A stretch of 64,000 bases of DNA from Anastatus disparis (taxonomy: Eukaryota; Arthropoda; Insecta; Hymenoptera; Eupelmidae), in contig JAFFSR010000244.1 in the NCBI GenBank assembly GCA_017163975.1, positions 9,983,501-10,047,500 of the forward strand. Direction: 5' to 3'. Each line of letters opens with the position of its first letter. Within the stretch, counting starts at the first letter, position 1. The notes below the pieces were generated by a model. That model saw only the letters and a program-made list of their open reading frames with translations, did not search any database and was not told the DNA's origin. The position numbers and the translations under genes are program-made. Shown here piece by piece: positions 26,149 through 39,700 of this stretch.

Positions 26149-29100
26149 ATGCAACAATCACCGGCGGGTATTCAATTGCTTTACGTAAGCGAAATGCCAA
26201 AGTTTGATAGGAGATGTGTTAAGGACTACGGTTTATTAGAATCGCCATATCCTCCGGCTATTGGTATGGATAAAATGAATTCAACTTCATGGTTAGCCAA
26301 GTATTTCATTGAATTTGCAAGCAATGCTAGTATACACGGATTCAATCATTTGGTTGCACCTAGAAGACACGTATTTGAAAGGTATAAAAACAAACAAGAT
26401 TTACAAGATTTAGACTTTTTTTATGCTTTTGTTTTTTTTAGCTTTTATGAAACGAAATTTTCTGCGAAAAAGAAAGAAAATTTTCTTTAGAATTTTATTT
26501 CTTTGGAAGTAGTAAAATTTTTATGGTGATTTGAAAAAAAGACGATATTGTAAGGTTTTGATAATCGACGTACTTCTTTCAAAGAATCAATATTATTCAA
26601 GTTCTTTTGCAAGAAAGTAAAAAATCTAAACTCGTAATGAGTACTAAATTTTATGAAAAAAGCTTTGAATATATAAAAGGAGATATGCCTTTAAAAAAAG
26701 AATATCACGATTGTATAAAATAACATTAATGCATACAAATAATCAATTTTAATTGAGTTATTTTAAAGAAAAAATTTAAATAAACAAAAAAAAATCATAT
26801 TTTTTAAGCAATCATAAATCAGAAAAGTACCTGTTCAACCATTTGTCTATATTAGACAAATTTAATTTTTAAATAAAAATCCCGTTTGTAAGATTTGCTT
26901 TTACAAGCTAAGGGGATCTGCTTCCTCTTATGCACATTAACGTTTTTTCACTGCAATAACTTTACATACAATATTGTTTTTCACATTATCAGCAATTTGT
27001 TGAAAAAATAAAATAAAAAATTCTGTATTTTTTATCAAAATTGCAGAGTTATTAAAGTTTAAAGTTTTTTTAAAATTTTATTTAACGTTGCTTTATATTT
27101 ATGCTATCATTGCGATGCTCATTAGCAATGGAGATCGTTAGTGCGTTTGTGAACAAAGCACATGTAACGAGCAGTGGTACTTGTATCAATCGGCTGCCGA
27201 GAACCGGATTCGAACTCGGATCCCCGAGATCACGAATCCATTGCTCTACCTACTGAGCCGCTGACGATCTGACTATACAGTAAAAAGATTTCTTTTATTT
27301 TTGAAAGTTCTTTCGTTTTGAATTACTTTATATTTTTTTACCAGAATGAATTAGTTAACTCGTTATAATAAATAAATGTGTATAATTTTATTAAAAACTT
27401 AAAAATGATGTTTATTGAAAAATATATTATTACTTTACATAATAATCAAACGTATTGAATCATTAAAAAAAAAATTACAATTCTAATTTCAACCAATTAT
27501 TAATTTAAATTTACATGTTTCTTATATATTTATTATGTTATTTAAATACAATGATAAAATAACATCAATAAATAAAAATTACATTAAAAATACTTATAAA
27601 TGAAATTTTTTTTAAGTATGACAAATTTGATTTAACTGAAAATGTGATTTATATGATTTAAAAGGATTTTACTTGTTTTGAGTCTATTGGCTGCCTTCGG
27701 TGGCCTGATAGGACTATCTCTCGATTCATGGCATCGTTATCAGCATGAGTCAACAATTCTTGTTCTAGACAATAATTTTCGAAAGTTTGAAATTGCAAAG
27801 CCATCAGTTACTATTTGCCCGATTAATCTACTTGATGAAAAGAAATTTTCTGACGTTTTTAAAAGGTACAGGATAAGAATTATTTACGAGATTAAGAATA
27901 AGATAGAGTTATCCATCTATAAATTTTATTATCAATTTATAAAAGCAACTAAATGTATGAAATAAATAAATACAATTTTTTTATCAACATTCTCTAATCA
28001 GATTTAAAATAAACACAAAATTAATAATAATTATCGAAAATTATTCTTATACAAATTTTTTATGCTTTCTTTATCTTTTCAGCTCTCAAAGTCAATTAAT
28101 TCTTTTTATTCTATTATAGATATAACATAACCGATACACCAGAAGCTCGCAATTTTCTGCTTGGCTTAACAAATCTGACGTATGAAAATATAAAAGATTC
28201 AATTGATACGAATTTTAATGAAATCGAACCTGAACTATGGCTCAAATTAATATACGAATTGCGCAGTGAGATTAAAATTGTTTCACAATATTCGGAAGAG
28301 TTTATTTGGATCAGTACGGAAAGAGGTCTATGCATGATGTTTGCTAACTACATAAGCGAGTATTCGTCTGTGGAGTAAGACTTTATTATTTTTATTTCAG
28401 GAAATTGATTATAATTTTAAATGATTATTGACTTGTTATATGAGACAAATTGAAAACTTGAAAACGTATTTAAAATTAAAAAAAAATAAAGAGGACAAGT
28501 AATATATAAAGGGTATAATTATAAGTATTAATAATTATTAATACTTATAATTATACTATATATATCATTGATTTAAATAATTTGAATGGAAATATTATCA
28601 TTCCAAAATATATTGATGATTCAAAAGAAAAATTAATATTGGCTTCCTTAAATTATTAAAGCCATAGTTTATTTGAAAACAACATTTTGGATTTTTTATT
28701 TGAATCTCTTTTCAAGATTTATATAAAACATTATGTTATGGTCACTTTCAGAGCAAGTGAAAATTTTAATTACTTTCGATAACCAGATCGATGATCGTGG
28801 TACGTAATGTTAAATTTTTACTTGTCACGAGAATGTTCATAACATTATGTATTTTTTATAAATTTTGAAAAAGAATATAATTAAAATATTCGAAATGTTG
28901 ATCTTAAATGAACTATATAGCTTAAACAATCCAAAGAATTTGGTGTTTATTATTTTCAAAATTATCGAATTAATTATGAAAATCGTTCAATTATTATTTA
29001 TTTTTACGATACGTACAAATTAAAGAGTTTGATTATACAATCACAACAGTTTAAAATTTATTTTATGTTTTGATTGCTATATAGATATTGGCTTTCCAAT

Positions 29101-32100
29101 AAACTACCAAAAACAGCGAATCTAACGAACAACAAGAAAAAAGCTTTTTTTAATGTAAATAACTATGGAGTTGTAGGTTCAATTAGTTGCAAAACTCATG
29201 ATTTTTGGGTAAGATTCACTATTTTTTTAGATGAACTCGAAAATTATATTTTATTTTAATTAAATGAATTTTACAAACGACCATGTACATGATATATTAG
29301 CTTATCCAATTGTTATCATTAGATAATCGAATTTTCAATAAAATATAATTATAAATCAGCCAAATCATAATGAATTAAACAAACGTTCAATAAAACATTC
29401 ATTTAATTTTTATTAAATTTATTTACAGATGGCTGTTCATTACCCAAACACAATAATAGATTACTCAACTACTGGCAAGATAGTACGTAGAGTAACCCTT
29501 AATTCATTGACTTTAAGTATTGTCGAAGTGAGCAGTTCAAAACGCGTTAGAACTTTATCAATACAGCAACGTAATTGCAAGTTACCAAAAGATGCTGGGT
29601 TAAAAATGTGGCCTATTTATACGTATAATATGTGTAAACTTGAATGTAGATACAAAATGGCACATCAATTATGTGGATGTGTGCCACATTTTGCTAAACC
29701 AATGAGTTAAGTATTTTTTTCAATTATGCTTAAAATAATTATAGTTTTTATTTTAAATGGTTTTTTTTAATTATGTGATTAGATTGATTTATATTATTCC
29801 AATTAGGGGAATATAAAATACCAACATTACAGTTTTCTTAAATTTTTTAAACTATTTAAATATTATATTTGATAATATTTATATTTATTATACCCTCTAT
29901 TTTAACTAATAAAAATAATGAAATAAAAAATTTGAAAAAAATTTTTGAATAATGATAAAAAATTTCAGAAACTGTAACGTCGGTAAATATGTCTATTATT
30001 ACACCACTTTACATGGATGCTTTATAGAATAGATATAGAACCTTTTCAATACCTTTTCTGTAAGATTTTATAAAGTTTTATTGATTTTTGTAAATACTAT
30101 ATTTCATATTGAGTTATTATTTATTGTTAGGTCAACATTTTAGTTTTGATAGATTTAATTTCAAAAAGAATGTTAATATTACTCCACATTAAAGCAACGA
30201 TTATTTATTTATTTTTTAATTGATATACCTATTGCTTCTATAACGTATTTTAATAATTAATACTTTTCAATTAATGCAAAAATATTAAAAAATAATTTTA
30301 AATTTATGTACATTCATTTGAGAAATATTAACATCCACAACATTTTCACTGACGTAGAATCCATTATTTACATAAAATCTCGAAGAAAAAAATTTTAAAG
30401 TATTAGAATTAAAATGCTACATACATGAGGTCTTCAATGGCTGACTCGGTAGAGCGGTGGATTCGCAACCCGAGGACCCGAGTTCGATTCCCGCTTTCGG
30501 CTGAATGATACAAGCACCACTGTACGTCACATGTGCTGAAGTTCAAAAACACACTGACAAACCTCCGTCGCTAATTAGCATCGCAATGATAGCATAAATA
30601 TAGCAAGGTTAAATAAAATTTTAAAAAATACTGCATTGTTTATTTTAAAGTTAAATTTAACCAAACACTATTACATAGTATTTTAAATTCAAGCATTTCC
30701 ATATTTTTAATAAAACTTCCATTTTTTTCCACACTATTTTGAGCATATTACAATAATAACTTTTTTTTTATGATACCCGACCTGCATTCAACTTGCAGCA
30801 ATTCAAACTTTGTTTTTTTCATTTCATTCTACATACAATCGAGATAATAATAGTTTGAAAAATAAAAAAGGCTAACACGCTCGAATTCTTTCCGTGAGAA
30901 TAATGCGTGTCTTACACGCAAGTTTTATGTTTAAAGGGTTGTTTAAAAAAAATTCCACCAAGTTTTATAGATGGTACATAAGTTTTAAAGTTGAATAAAA
31001 TGCATGTGCTTAGTAGTTGTTGCTTCTTCTTGTACTATTTATATTCTTTTTCGACTAAATTTGCCATGAAACTTTTATCAGATTCAGTGAATAGTACATA
31101 TTTGGTAAATACATAATGAAAACATCGTGCTTTGCAGAATTTTATAAAAGTAATATAATATAATTATTTATTAATATTATTTTGTTTTTCATTTGTTTCA
31201 AAAGTAGATTATACTTCTACATTTTACTGTAAGTAATAAATTGATGTAATTATATTTGATAAAGATATTAGAAACTTGTCAAACTTTTGATCAATGCTTG
31301 ATGAATAAATGATTATGATACTAATTGAAGTTGCCACTTTCATGAGTTATATTATTATTATCTTATTGAAATACAAAACTTTATTTAATGAAATTAATGG
31401 ATAATACACCAATTTATTCTAGAAAAATGTATTAAAATAAAACAAAATTAAAAATTATAATATTCTACATTGTAAAATAAAAAATTTTCTTTTTATTATT
31501 ATTTCTAACTTATTTACAGAAAATGTGGCAATTTGTAATGGAAAGCAGCTAGTCTGCATTTCAAATCACGCTAATGAAATAATATCTTTAAAAATTGAAA
31601 AACTTAAAGCTTGCGGATGCCTTCAAGATTGTAACGAAGCTCTTTATATCGACAAAGAATCAAGTTCTTTTGCTTTGTAAGTTCCTTTTTTTTATTTTCA
31701 TCCTGTAGCATCCAATTAAATAATAATTTTTATTTTTCTCCCTTTTTTTCGCTATTTCTTTCTTAATTAACTCGTTCAGAAAAGATATATATAAAATGTA
31801 GAAAAATTGTTTCCTTAGAAAAGAAGGCTCACCTTTGGATGCAATAATGAATCTTAACATTGATTTTCCTCAAGTCAAGTATATCCATGAAGAATTGTTC
31901 GGTTTTACCGACTTTTTAGGTAAGCATATAGAAAGTAGTTAATGAAAAAACTTTTCATTGAAGGTAATGAAGAAATGAAAAAATAAGAAGAAAAAAAATA
32001 TAGATAAGGAAGAAAAAAAACTGAATTTTTATACTTTGTTTTGTACAGCCTCAATTGGAGGAGCTGCCGGATTGTTTCTGGGAGCTAGCGTGTTATCGTT

Positions 32101-32206
32101 TTGTGAGATTTTATACTTTGCAACTTTACGTCTACTATTTTATAGTAGAAGTTACATACGCAGTAAGGAAAAAATGAAGAAGAAAAAGCAAATGAAAAAG
32201 TATTAA
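26149..32206 (+). CDS. ppk: Pickpocket-type DEG/ENaC sodium channel subunit
   Basis: Eight exons: 26149-26381, 27683-27865, 28120-28374, 29085-29208, 29429-29705, 31520-31676, 31819-31919 and 32049-32206. All have GT-AG borders and fitting phases, summing to 496 codons (495 aa). Family hallmarks in order are: the cytosolic NASIHGFNHL motif before TM1; TM1 (LLAAFGGLIGLSLDSW, about residue 79 on); the extracellular ERGLCMMF; the Cys-rich CKLECRYKMAHQLCGCVPHF and CGCLQDCNEALY; and pre-TM2/TM2 with GGAAGLFLGASVLSFCEILYF, where G-A-S is the selectivity filter. A basic C-terminal tail (KKKKQMKKY) ends the protein. It forms a trimeric amiloride-sensitive-type cation channel in the plasma membrane, in insects usually of sensory neurons, trachea or gustatory cells. 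The length is normal for the family. Which pickpocket paralogue it is cannot be told. The start ATG is the first in the exon; an upstream exon cannot be excluded. Confidence 0.93.
27073..27271 (-). repeat. tRNA-derived SINE, copy 4 (antisense, in ppk intron 1)
   Basis: Read on the minus strand it starts AGATCGTCAGCGGCTCAGTAGGTAGAG. GAGTTCGAATCCGG, TGATACAAGTACCACTG, CATGTGCTTTGTTCACAAAC, TTAGCATCGCAATGA-type sequence (degenerate) and the AACGTTAAATAAAA end follow. It lies in the first intron of the channel gene, opposite to transcription. Confidence 0.85.
28513..28556. repeat. 44-bp perfect AT palindrome in ppk intron 3
   Basis: The 21-base arm GTATAATTATAAGTATTAATA is followed by AT and then its exact reverse complement, with no spacer, so the whole 44 bp is self-complementary. 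It could form a cruciform or hairpin. It consists almost only of A and T. Confidence 0.85.
30426..30630 (+). repeat. tRNA-derived SINE, copy 5 (in ppk intron 5)
   Basis: GAGGTCTTCAATGGCTGACTCGGTAGAGCGG head, GAGTTCGATTCCCG B-box-like motif, TGATACAAGCACCACTGTACG, CATGTGCT, CCTCCGTCGCTAATTAGCATCGCAATGATAGCATAAATATAGC, then GTTAAATAAAAT. It has a small deletion-like change in the TTTGTTCACAAA block. It lies sense in the 1.8-kb fifth intron of the channel gene. Confidence 0.85.
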
Positions 32207-33762
32207 TTTGAAGTATATTAGAAATTAAGTATTGTAATACTAAAATGTAAATCTTTAAATTCTTAAGGCAAATTTAATGTTTATAATTACACCTAACCTC
32301 AGTACTGCAAAAAAATAAAATATTACTTTTGTCTTGTAAATAATATTTATGAAATAATGTTAATTATTTATTATTATTGTAGTAACTTTAATTATATTTC
32401 TCATTATAAAAAAATATCAATAATTTATTTGCTAACGTTCTAGTCGCATTAATTTAGTTAATTTAAAAAATTTTCTTTTTATTTTATTGATAACATATCA
32501 TTTTTCGTTAGATTTGAATTTGTATAAAAGTTTATAATTTAATTTTTGGTTCATTTTTCATTACATAATTAGAAACATTAATATTATTTTTTCCTTAAGA
32601 GTCTATATTAAATTTTTTTATTTTTACTATTACTTTCTATTTATTTTGATCGATAACTTCATGTTTATAAAATATCTACAAAAAGTTTGCAACTTATACT
32701 TAAATTATTATTGTTTTACTAATTAGTATAGGATTTTATAAAAATTCGTTTAAGTTTTGGTTTGTAAGTCTGGATTATTTGTGCTCGTTTCGTTTTGTAT
32801 AATTCTAATATGGTAAGATAAAATCTTGTTATTTTTATGTAAAAAAATTTATATAAGAGAAGAAACTAATGTCGGAGTTGGAAAGTATCATTTTATTTTA
32901 GACAGAGAAAAGCTCAAATTTGACTCGGTCTCTAGAGACCCAGCTTTACAGATGGCCTATATCAAACGCGCAAGTAAATAAAAGTACCATTTTTGCTTTT
33001 AACGTATTTTTTTAATATAAATAAATGCATATTGCAAGTAGAAAGCTTTTTTATAAAAAAAAAATTATTTACTAAATTATTTTACAAAATGAAGCAAATA
33101 TCAAATAAAGAAATGTGCGCATACTTTGATATCAAGAAAAACTAAAATTTAAAAACTAATTATTGTTTATAATAAAAGTTATGTATTGTTAATAAAAAAT
33201 ACATGATTAATTGTCTGGCACCTTCGCTAGCAATAAATGTAAAATAAGATTTTTTCAGTTTCAAAACTTGAAGATTTAATTTAGAAATGATGAGATGTAT
33301 TTTTTCATTAAAGCTCTTTAATTTGCAAGTCATAAAGTTTTTTAATCGAATTGCTCCATTTTTTAATGAAAAAAAACATGGAAAAATTTATTTTTGTATA
33401 ATTTTATATTTGGTGAGTCAAATTTTTTGTAATAATATAATATTTTTGTATGAAAATTAATTTAAATTTTCAAGGATTTAAAAAAAATTTGACAAAGCAG
33501 AATTATAAAATATTATTTTTATTTTAAAATGATCTCTTTTCATAATCAATATACATATTTATATGTAGATAATCTCAACGTAATAATAATAATACACAAA
33601 CGTATTAATAGGGATGTATATCATTCTTTTTTTATATACTCTTCCGTTCTTCTTTGTTTTCTTTCTTTACAAATTTACAAGATGCACACAGTCGTGATTT
33701 TATAATAGATTTTATGTTTTAGAGGAGGTAGATACATTATCTAAGGATACCAAACAGATCAT
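32207..33762. other. Tail-to-tail spacer between ppk and huntingtin
   Basis: About 1.55 kb with no coding sequence, serving as 3' UTR/terminator space for both converging genes. AATAAA-like signals follow the ppk stop (for example near 32317). A 14-bp perfect palindrome GGTCTCTAGAGACC lies at 32927-32940. Confidence 0.6.
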
Positions 33763-36700
33763 TTAAAATGATGCTAGAATATCAGCAAACGGAGTTCCAG
33801 GCGTTTTGGCTGCTTCCTCGAACGTTTTAATAAAAGTTTCCTTTTGAGCTTCATTGGTCAACTGAAAAATGTATATTTAAAAATTGTCAATTACACAAAA
33901 AAATATTTTTTATATCTTATTTATACTTTTGATGGAACAAAAAAAAAATTATGAGTAAACAATTGATCAGTAATACAATTAAAATACACAAACCTGTGAA
34001 TAAAAATCAGAAGCAGCAATACAAAGGATTTTTTTATCCTCATATTCATATTTTCCTATTCTTGATTGTACGTGAGGAAAGCTAAAATAAATTCTTGTTA
34101 AGGATTATTATTTTATTAGAAATTTTTCTTATGTTTTTCTTTTTTTATTAATTAATATAAAAGGATACAGAGCCCGTAACCACGGATTTGTCGATGAACT
34201 TATAAAAAAACAGGATAGGCACCATGTAGACATTATGAGTGGTAAGCTCTGAATGAAGTTTTGAATACTAAATACAACCCAAGTTTGAAGTAATCCAAGT
34301 TGCGCACCATCACAAGCTTGTTCACATACCTTTAATAATCAGATAGAATTTATTACACTGAAAAATATTGTGACTTTTATATATTTTTACTTTTTTTATC
34401 ATTGCTAAACATTATAAATTATATTTTTATTTCGTTGTTTTTTAGAAATAAAGTAAATATATTTCAATTAAAATATATTTATATTTTTTTTATTTTATGT
34501 TTTTTATCAACTCTTTTTATTCTCTGAAAATGATATTTTTATTTTAAAAATATCTATTCTAAACATAATTTTTTTTACTTAATAAAGTTTACAATTTCAG
34601 AAAATATGAAAAGAAATTATAAAAAAATATTTATAAAAGAATTAATTTACTAACATAATTATGAAAAATGTTAATGAATATTACTTTAAAAACAATAGCA
34701 GACATCAGCCTGGGATGCGGTTGCTGAGGTGACAAAAACTCTCCGATGACTTTAGTTAAAATCTCCAGAGGTGGAAAAAAATCAATCAATACTTCTGACA
34801 ATACAGTACATAATATTTCAACTTCCATGGGATAACCTTTTTTAATTTTATCAAATATGGCCGAAGATCTCTCGATTGATCTAACAAGTATTTCAGGCTC
34901 GATGTCAGGTAATGGTTCTTCAATTTCTGGTTGATTGAATCTATCCGCCGTATCGGTGTACATACAGGTAAGGAAAAGTTGTAAGGCAGGTAACGAAAGA
35001 GCTGGATTTGTCTGACGTAAACGCTCGATTGAAATTTTGACAACTTGTTCAGAAACTTTTCCAATTACGCTTTTAGTTGCTACAAGTCTTTCTAGGCCCT
35101 AAGTTAAGAAAAAAAAAAGAAACAATTGTTAGATAGAATGTTTTCGATCGATTACGTGAGTTGTTGCCTTATCTTCGTAAAAGATTGCTGTTATAATGAA
35201 TGTCCAAAACATGTTATTTCTTTTAAATTAAAAAATTTTACAATTATAAAAAAAGTATAAAAATACTAATATTAAATATACGAAAAGTTTTTGAAAAATC
35301 GATAAATTTATAAAAAATATTTATTTCTAAAATTCATAATTATTAAACTTTGTCTGACTGCTAATGAAATAAAAGTACCTGAAGCAACATCCTATGTAAA
35401 GAGGTAGAAATGTTCTGTGATGAAACTAAAGATAAAATTAATTCTAATACTGCGGGAGCTTCAACATCTGGTGGCGAATCTTCCGCATGTTCTAACATAA
35501 AGAAAACAAGAGCCCACAATATACATTGATGCTCTTCACTTTGACTCGAAACTCTGTAAAATAATGATTAACAAAAAATTCTGTAAAATAATTAATAAAA
35601 AAAAATAGTCTAAATATTTATTTGATGCATATAATTATTACATAATTTGTAATTTTTCGTTAAATAAAATTATATTAAATTTTTGTACCTGCTAGAATCT
35701 TGTACATCGATATAACGTTGAATATATTCTATAGCTAATGAGTGCACAGCACTCATAGTTTCTTCACAATTTGCTAAGACTGCACTTTGAAGTAAATATA
35801 AAATTCCGTGTAACGTTGTTATTCTCATCGATAAAGAACCGCATTTTAAACTCCCTTCTATTAATCGTTTTATTTTTTCTAACGTTTCCGTATCCTAAAC
35901 ATCATAATATAGAAAATTTAGTTAAAAATATGTTAGATGTACACCGGTATAATATTCATCTATTTTATATGTAAATGTAGCGAAAATTTGTTAAAGTTTG
36001 ATATAACTTTCCAGGCCATTAAATTCATAAAAGTTTAAAACATTAATTGGCAAAGTTACTGTAATAAAACTTAAATAATAAAATACATAATAATTTTCAA
36101 GCATCGCAAAACAAATATCACAAGTTAAATGTACACTGTCCTAAATGGAATTAGAGGACTGTGGCCTCCCGCCTCCGTGCATCAACCTTACCCCTTTTTA
36201 ACGCGAGTTAGATTTACGCAAAATATTGCGCTTTTACACGCGAAGCTTAACTGTTACGCTGATACTCATATAGATTCATACGAATATAAAAATAGATTGA
36301 AGAAAACAAAGTAAACTTTGGAATTTTGCGAATTTGTAGTTTATTTAAAGCATTTTTATAAAAAAAATTCAATAAATTTTACTTCAAATAGAAATATTTA
36401 TTCCTTTAAAAAACAAACGTTTTTCCTTTTTTATTTTAATGTTTTATCTAAAAGTTAAACGAAAAATTGATTAAAAGTTTTTATTCAACCGGTTATCTAC
36501 GAATGTACGTCACATATCAATTTTTATATGACATAAGCAAAAGAAAACATAATAAAGTTAAATCAAAGTTAAAAATCAAAACTATTGTCGATCTCATTCT
36601 ATAAGTCTAAAATAGTTTTGATTGTGTTAACAGTCGAAAAAATTAAAAATAAATGAAAAAAGTATAAATTGCAGGCATCCCTTATTTTAAGGTCAATGTA

Positions 36701-39700
36701 TATTTCTCAAGCAATTTGAATCAAATTGTTCATTTTTTTCATGGTCTTGTTATTAACTAATTGATAAGAAACCAAGGATTTTCTATTTTTCATTATTTTA
36801 ATATCGTCATTGGAAATTGAAAAACTACTTATAATAATATCGATTTTTTAATTATTTTAAGTACTTCTACTTCAGAATTAATACATTTTTTCTAAATAAG
36901 ATCGTTTATTTGTTTGTTATTAACAAACAAATTAATTTTAATTTTGTTTCATTTTATTTTGATATGTTATTTGGAAATAGAAATAGAATAGTTATAAAGT
37001 TATAACAAATTTATTGTTTTAACTAAAAATCAATTATTCAACTCTCTTTAAATATTGAAAGATTTTTTAAGCAGAATAGTTAACCTTTTATTATAAATAC
37101 ATCTTCCATTTCAGGTAACTTAAACTAAACTTTTATTCAGTTAAATTCAATTCTTAAAATAAATATCTTATTATTAAAAAGAACGAATACTTACTAATGG
37201 CGTTAAAACAGCAGCGGCTTTGCAAATAGCCACAATTAAATGTCTTCTTATCATCTCGTCTTCTGCAAGATGCACCTTCCACAATTCCATACATGATTCT
37301 AACATCCATTGGAATTGCGATCTTTCAACGAAAAGTTCAGATATAAACAATAAAGATTTCACTACTTCATGTAATAATCTTATGGGTAATCTTGTACCGG
37401 AGTTTATCCAAGAAGCATAAAGTTCAAGTAGGAACCTTAAACATGAATTGACGTCGAGCGAAGCAGCTGCCAATGCTTCATCTCGACAATTCTTTAACTT
37501 TATTGTGGAAGAGCTTAACTTGTCCTCGTGCAACGAACAAAGAGACCAGAGATATGATATAGATAATTGTCCATATGCATGAGTATGACGATTTATAGTT
37601 CGAGGTTCTAAATTACCTCGACTGAAAATGTGTTCAAGATTTGGAATGTCTGAATCGCTAGAGACGATATCACTTAAAAAAAAATAAAAAGTATTAAAAA
37701 AAAATAAAAATAGAAGCAAAATGGAAAATAATAGAATTGTTTCAACAAATATTTTTCAATTTACCTATTTTCATACTTCCACAATAATAAATCTTGTACA
37801 ACAAACAATCTCCTTGTACTCTTCTTATGCAATGACAATTGCGGATCTCTTGGATGCCATATAGGAGAACCATTATTTGGATTTCCGGGACAAGGTAATA
37901 TTAATGTCTGTACTAGAAGATTTGTAATAGCTTGTACAGCCAAACTAGCTGTATAACTTAAATTACTTGCTGCTTCAGTATCAATATCACTTTGTAGCTG
38001 AGAAACATTGAGCACACCAAGAAGAACCATCCAAATTTCTTCGAATTGTTGACGCGATATCCAACCAAGAAGAGATATCCTAAAGATAAATTCTTCAAGA
38101 ACATCCAATTCGGGAATGTAATTTGGTTCTGATAGGAACAGAACAAAATGGCACCTATAAATTGTAATTTTTTCAATATTTCAATTCACTTGTAAAACAC
38201 GAAATATCAAATCGAAAAAAAATTAATAGAAAATTAACATACTTAGTTGGACCAGTTCCAACAATGGCACAACCATGTTTCCACAAAAGTGGTGGCGTCA
38301 GAACGAATGAATTTACAAGTGGTTGTCTAGCAATACTAACAATTAAACTTTTTAAAGGTTCTTTAAAAAATCTAGGAATGTCTTCACTTTTCTCACCAAC
38401 TTTCTGTATCCTCTCTAACCATCTAATTAACGCTGCCATTTTTAAACAAGCAATTGCATATTCTTTAGTTTTTTCATTTTCTACAGCTTCTTTCAGTCCG
38501 CTACACTCCTCTTCATTAATTATCAAATCATCATCTTCACAACCTTTGGAAAAATATTTAACGATTCTCATAAGAGCAGTAGTGGAGGAACATACCCAAC
38601 TATAATGTTCAGAAGAGCCAAAAACTCTGTTGACCGATGAATCACACAAGATTGTTTGAGCGCATTTTAATGAAAGTTCTAATTCCCTAGGAGTATGGAT
38701 ATTATGATGAATTAGAAAATGAATGGTTTCTAGGCACAAGACAGCAAAATATGCGAAATTATCTTCATGGTTAGAGTCAATAGTAGAAGAGAGTTTGGTC
38801 AGACTATTCATATATGATGTGACGGTCGGGATGATTTCAAATAGAGCCTCTCGGTACACTTGGTTTAATAAAAGTGCATTAAGGGTTGATGAATAATTAG
38901 ATTGTTTTCTGTGTAACAAAATAATATTTTGTTAGTATGTAAGTATTTGAAAAAAAAAAATTTTTTAGTTAAAAAAATTAGAGAAGATTAATAAAAAATC
39001 ATAATTAAAAGGTATTACAAAGAATTATCTTGCTCTTGACTAGGAATGAACACTTCATGTTTTGTTGGTAGTTTATTTACAATATTCGATATCCTTTCAA
39101 TCAAATTTTGTTTTGTAGCCTTATATAGAACACTTTCAACATAATTGTTTGATTTTGTTTCATTTGCTTCAAGTTCTGGTAAAAGAAAAGTTTTTTTTTC
39201 TACTTAGTTTGTTATATTAAATAAAAGTAATTAATCAATTTTAAATGATATTATTCATAACATTATGATGAAATAAGAATACGTTCTATTGTGTAAAATA
39301 ATTTTCTCACCTAATTGTTGAGAAACTTGAACAGATAATCGAGTACCTACTATCACGCACTCTTGAAGTAACTTTACATTAAAATCTTTAGAAGAAAATA
39401 TATCTAGGCACTCATCTAAATTTAAATGGCTTAATAGCCATGCTGACTCATAACAACCATAACTTACACATGAACAACAGCACCGGGATCTTACCTTTAA
39501 ATTTAATTTATTCAAATTTATTTTCACTGATTTTTTATTCTAAATAAAAAATAAAAGTATTTTTTTGGCAACTCATATATTTTACCTGTGATAAAAACCA
39601 CGTACGATCTAGAGTGATATTTTTTATTTCTTTAGGATCAAAAGGTTTTGAATGATCTAATTCTAATGGCTCTAACTCGTAATGAGTTGTTGCCAATTTA

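Noticed and set aside
29970..30030. Possible extra ppk exon with a Cys-containing frame (RNCNVGKY...GCFIE) after an AG acceptor
   Set aside because: It needs the wrong phase after the donor at 29705 and runs into a stop. The exon at 31520 joins 29705 in phase and supplies the expected Cys-rich continuation.
39495..39534. Alternative acceptor extending a huntingtin exon upstream (MKINLNKLNLK...)
   Set aside because: It would need phase 1, while the preceding exon ends in phase 0. The acceptor at 39494 gives V-R-S-R, matching the W-x-x-x-V-R-S-Q order of known huntingtins.
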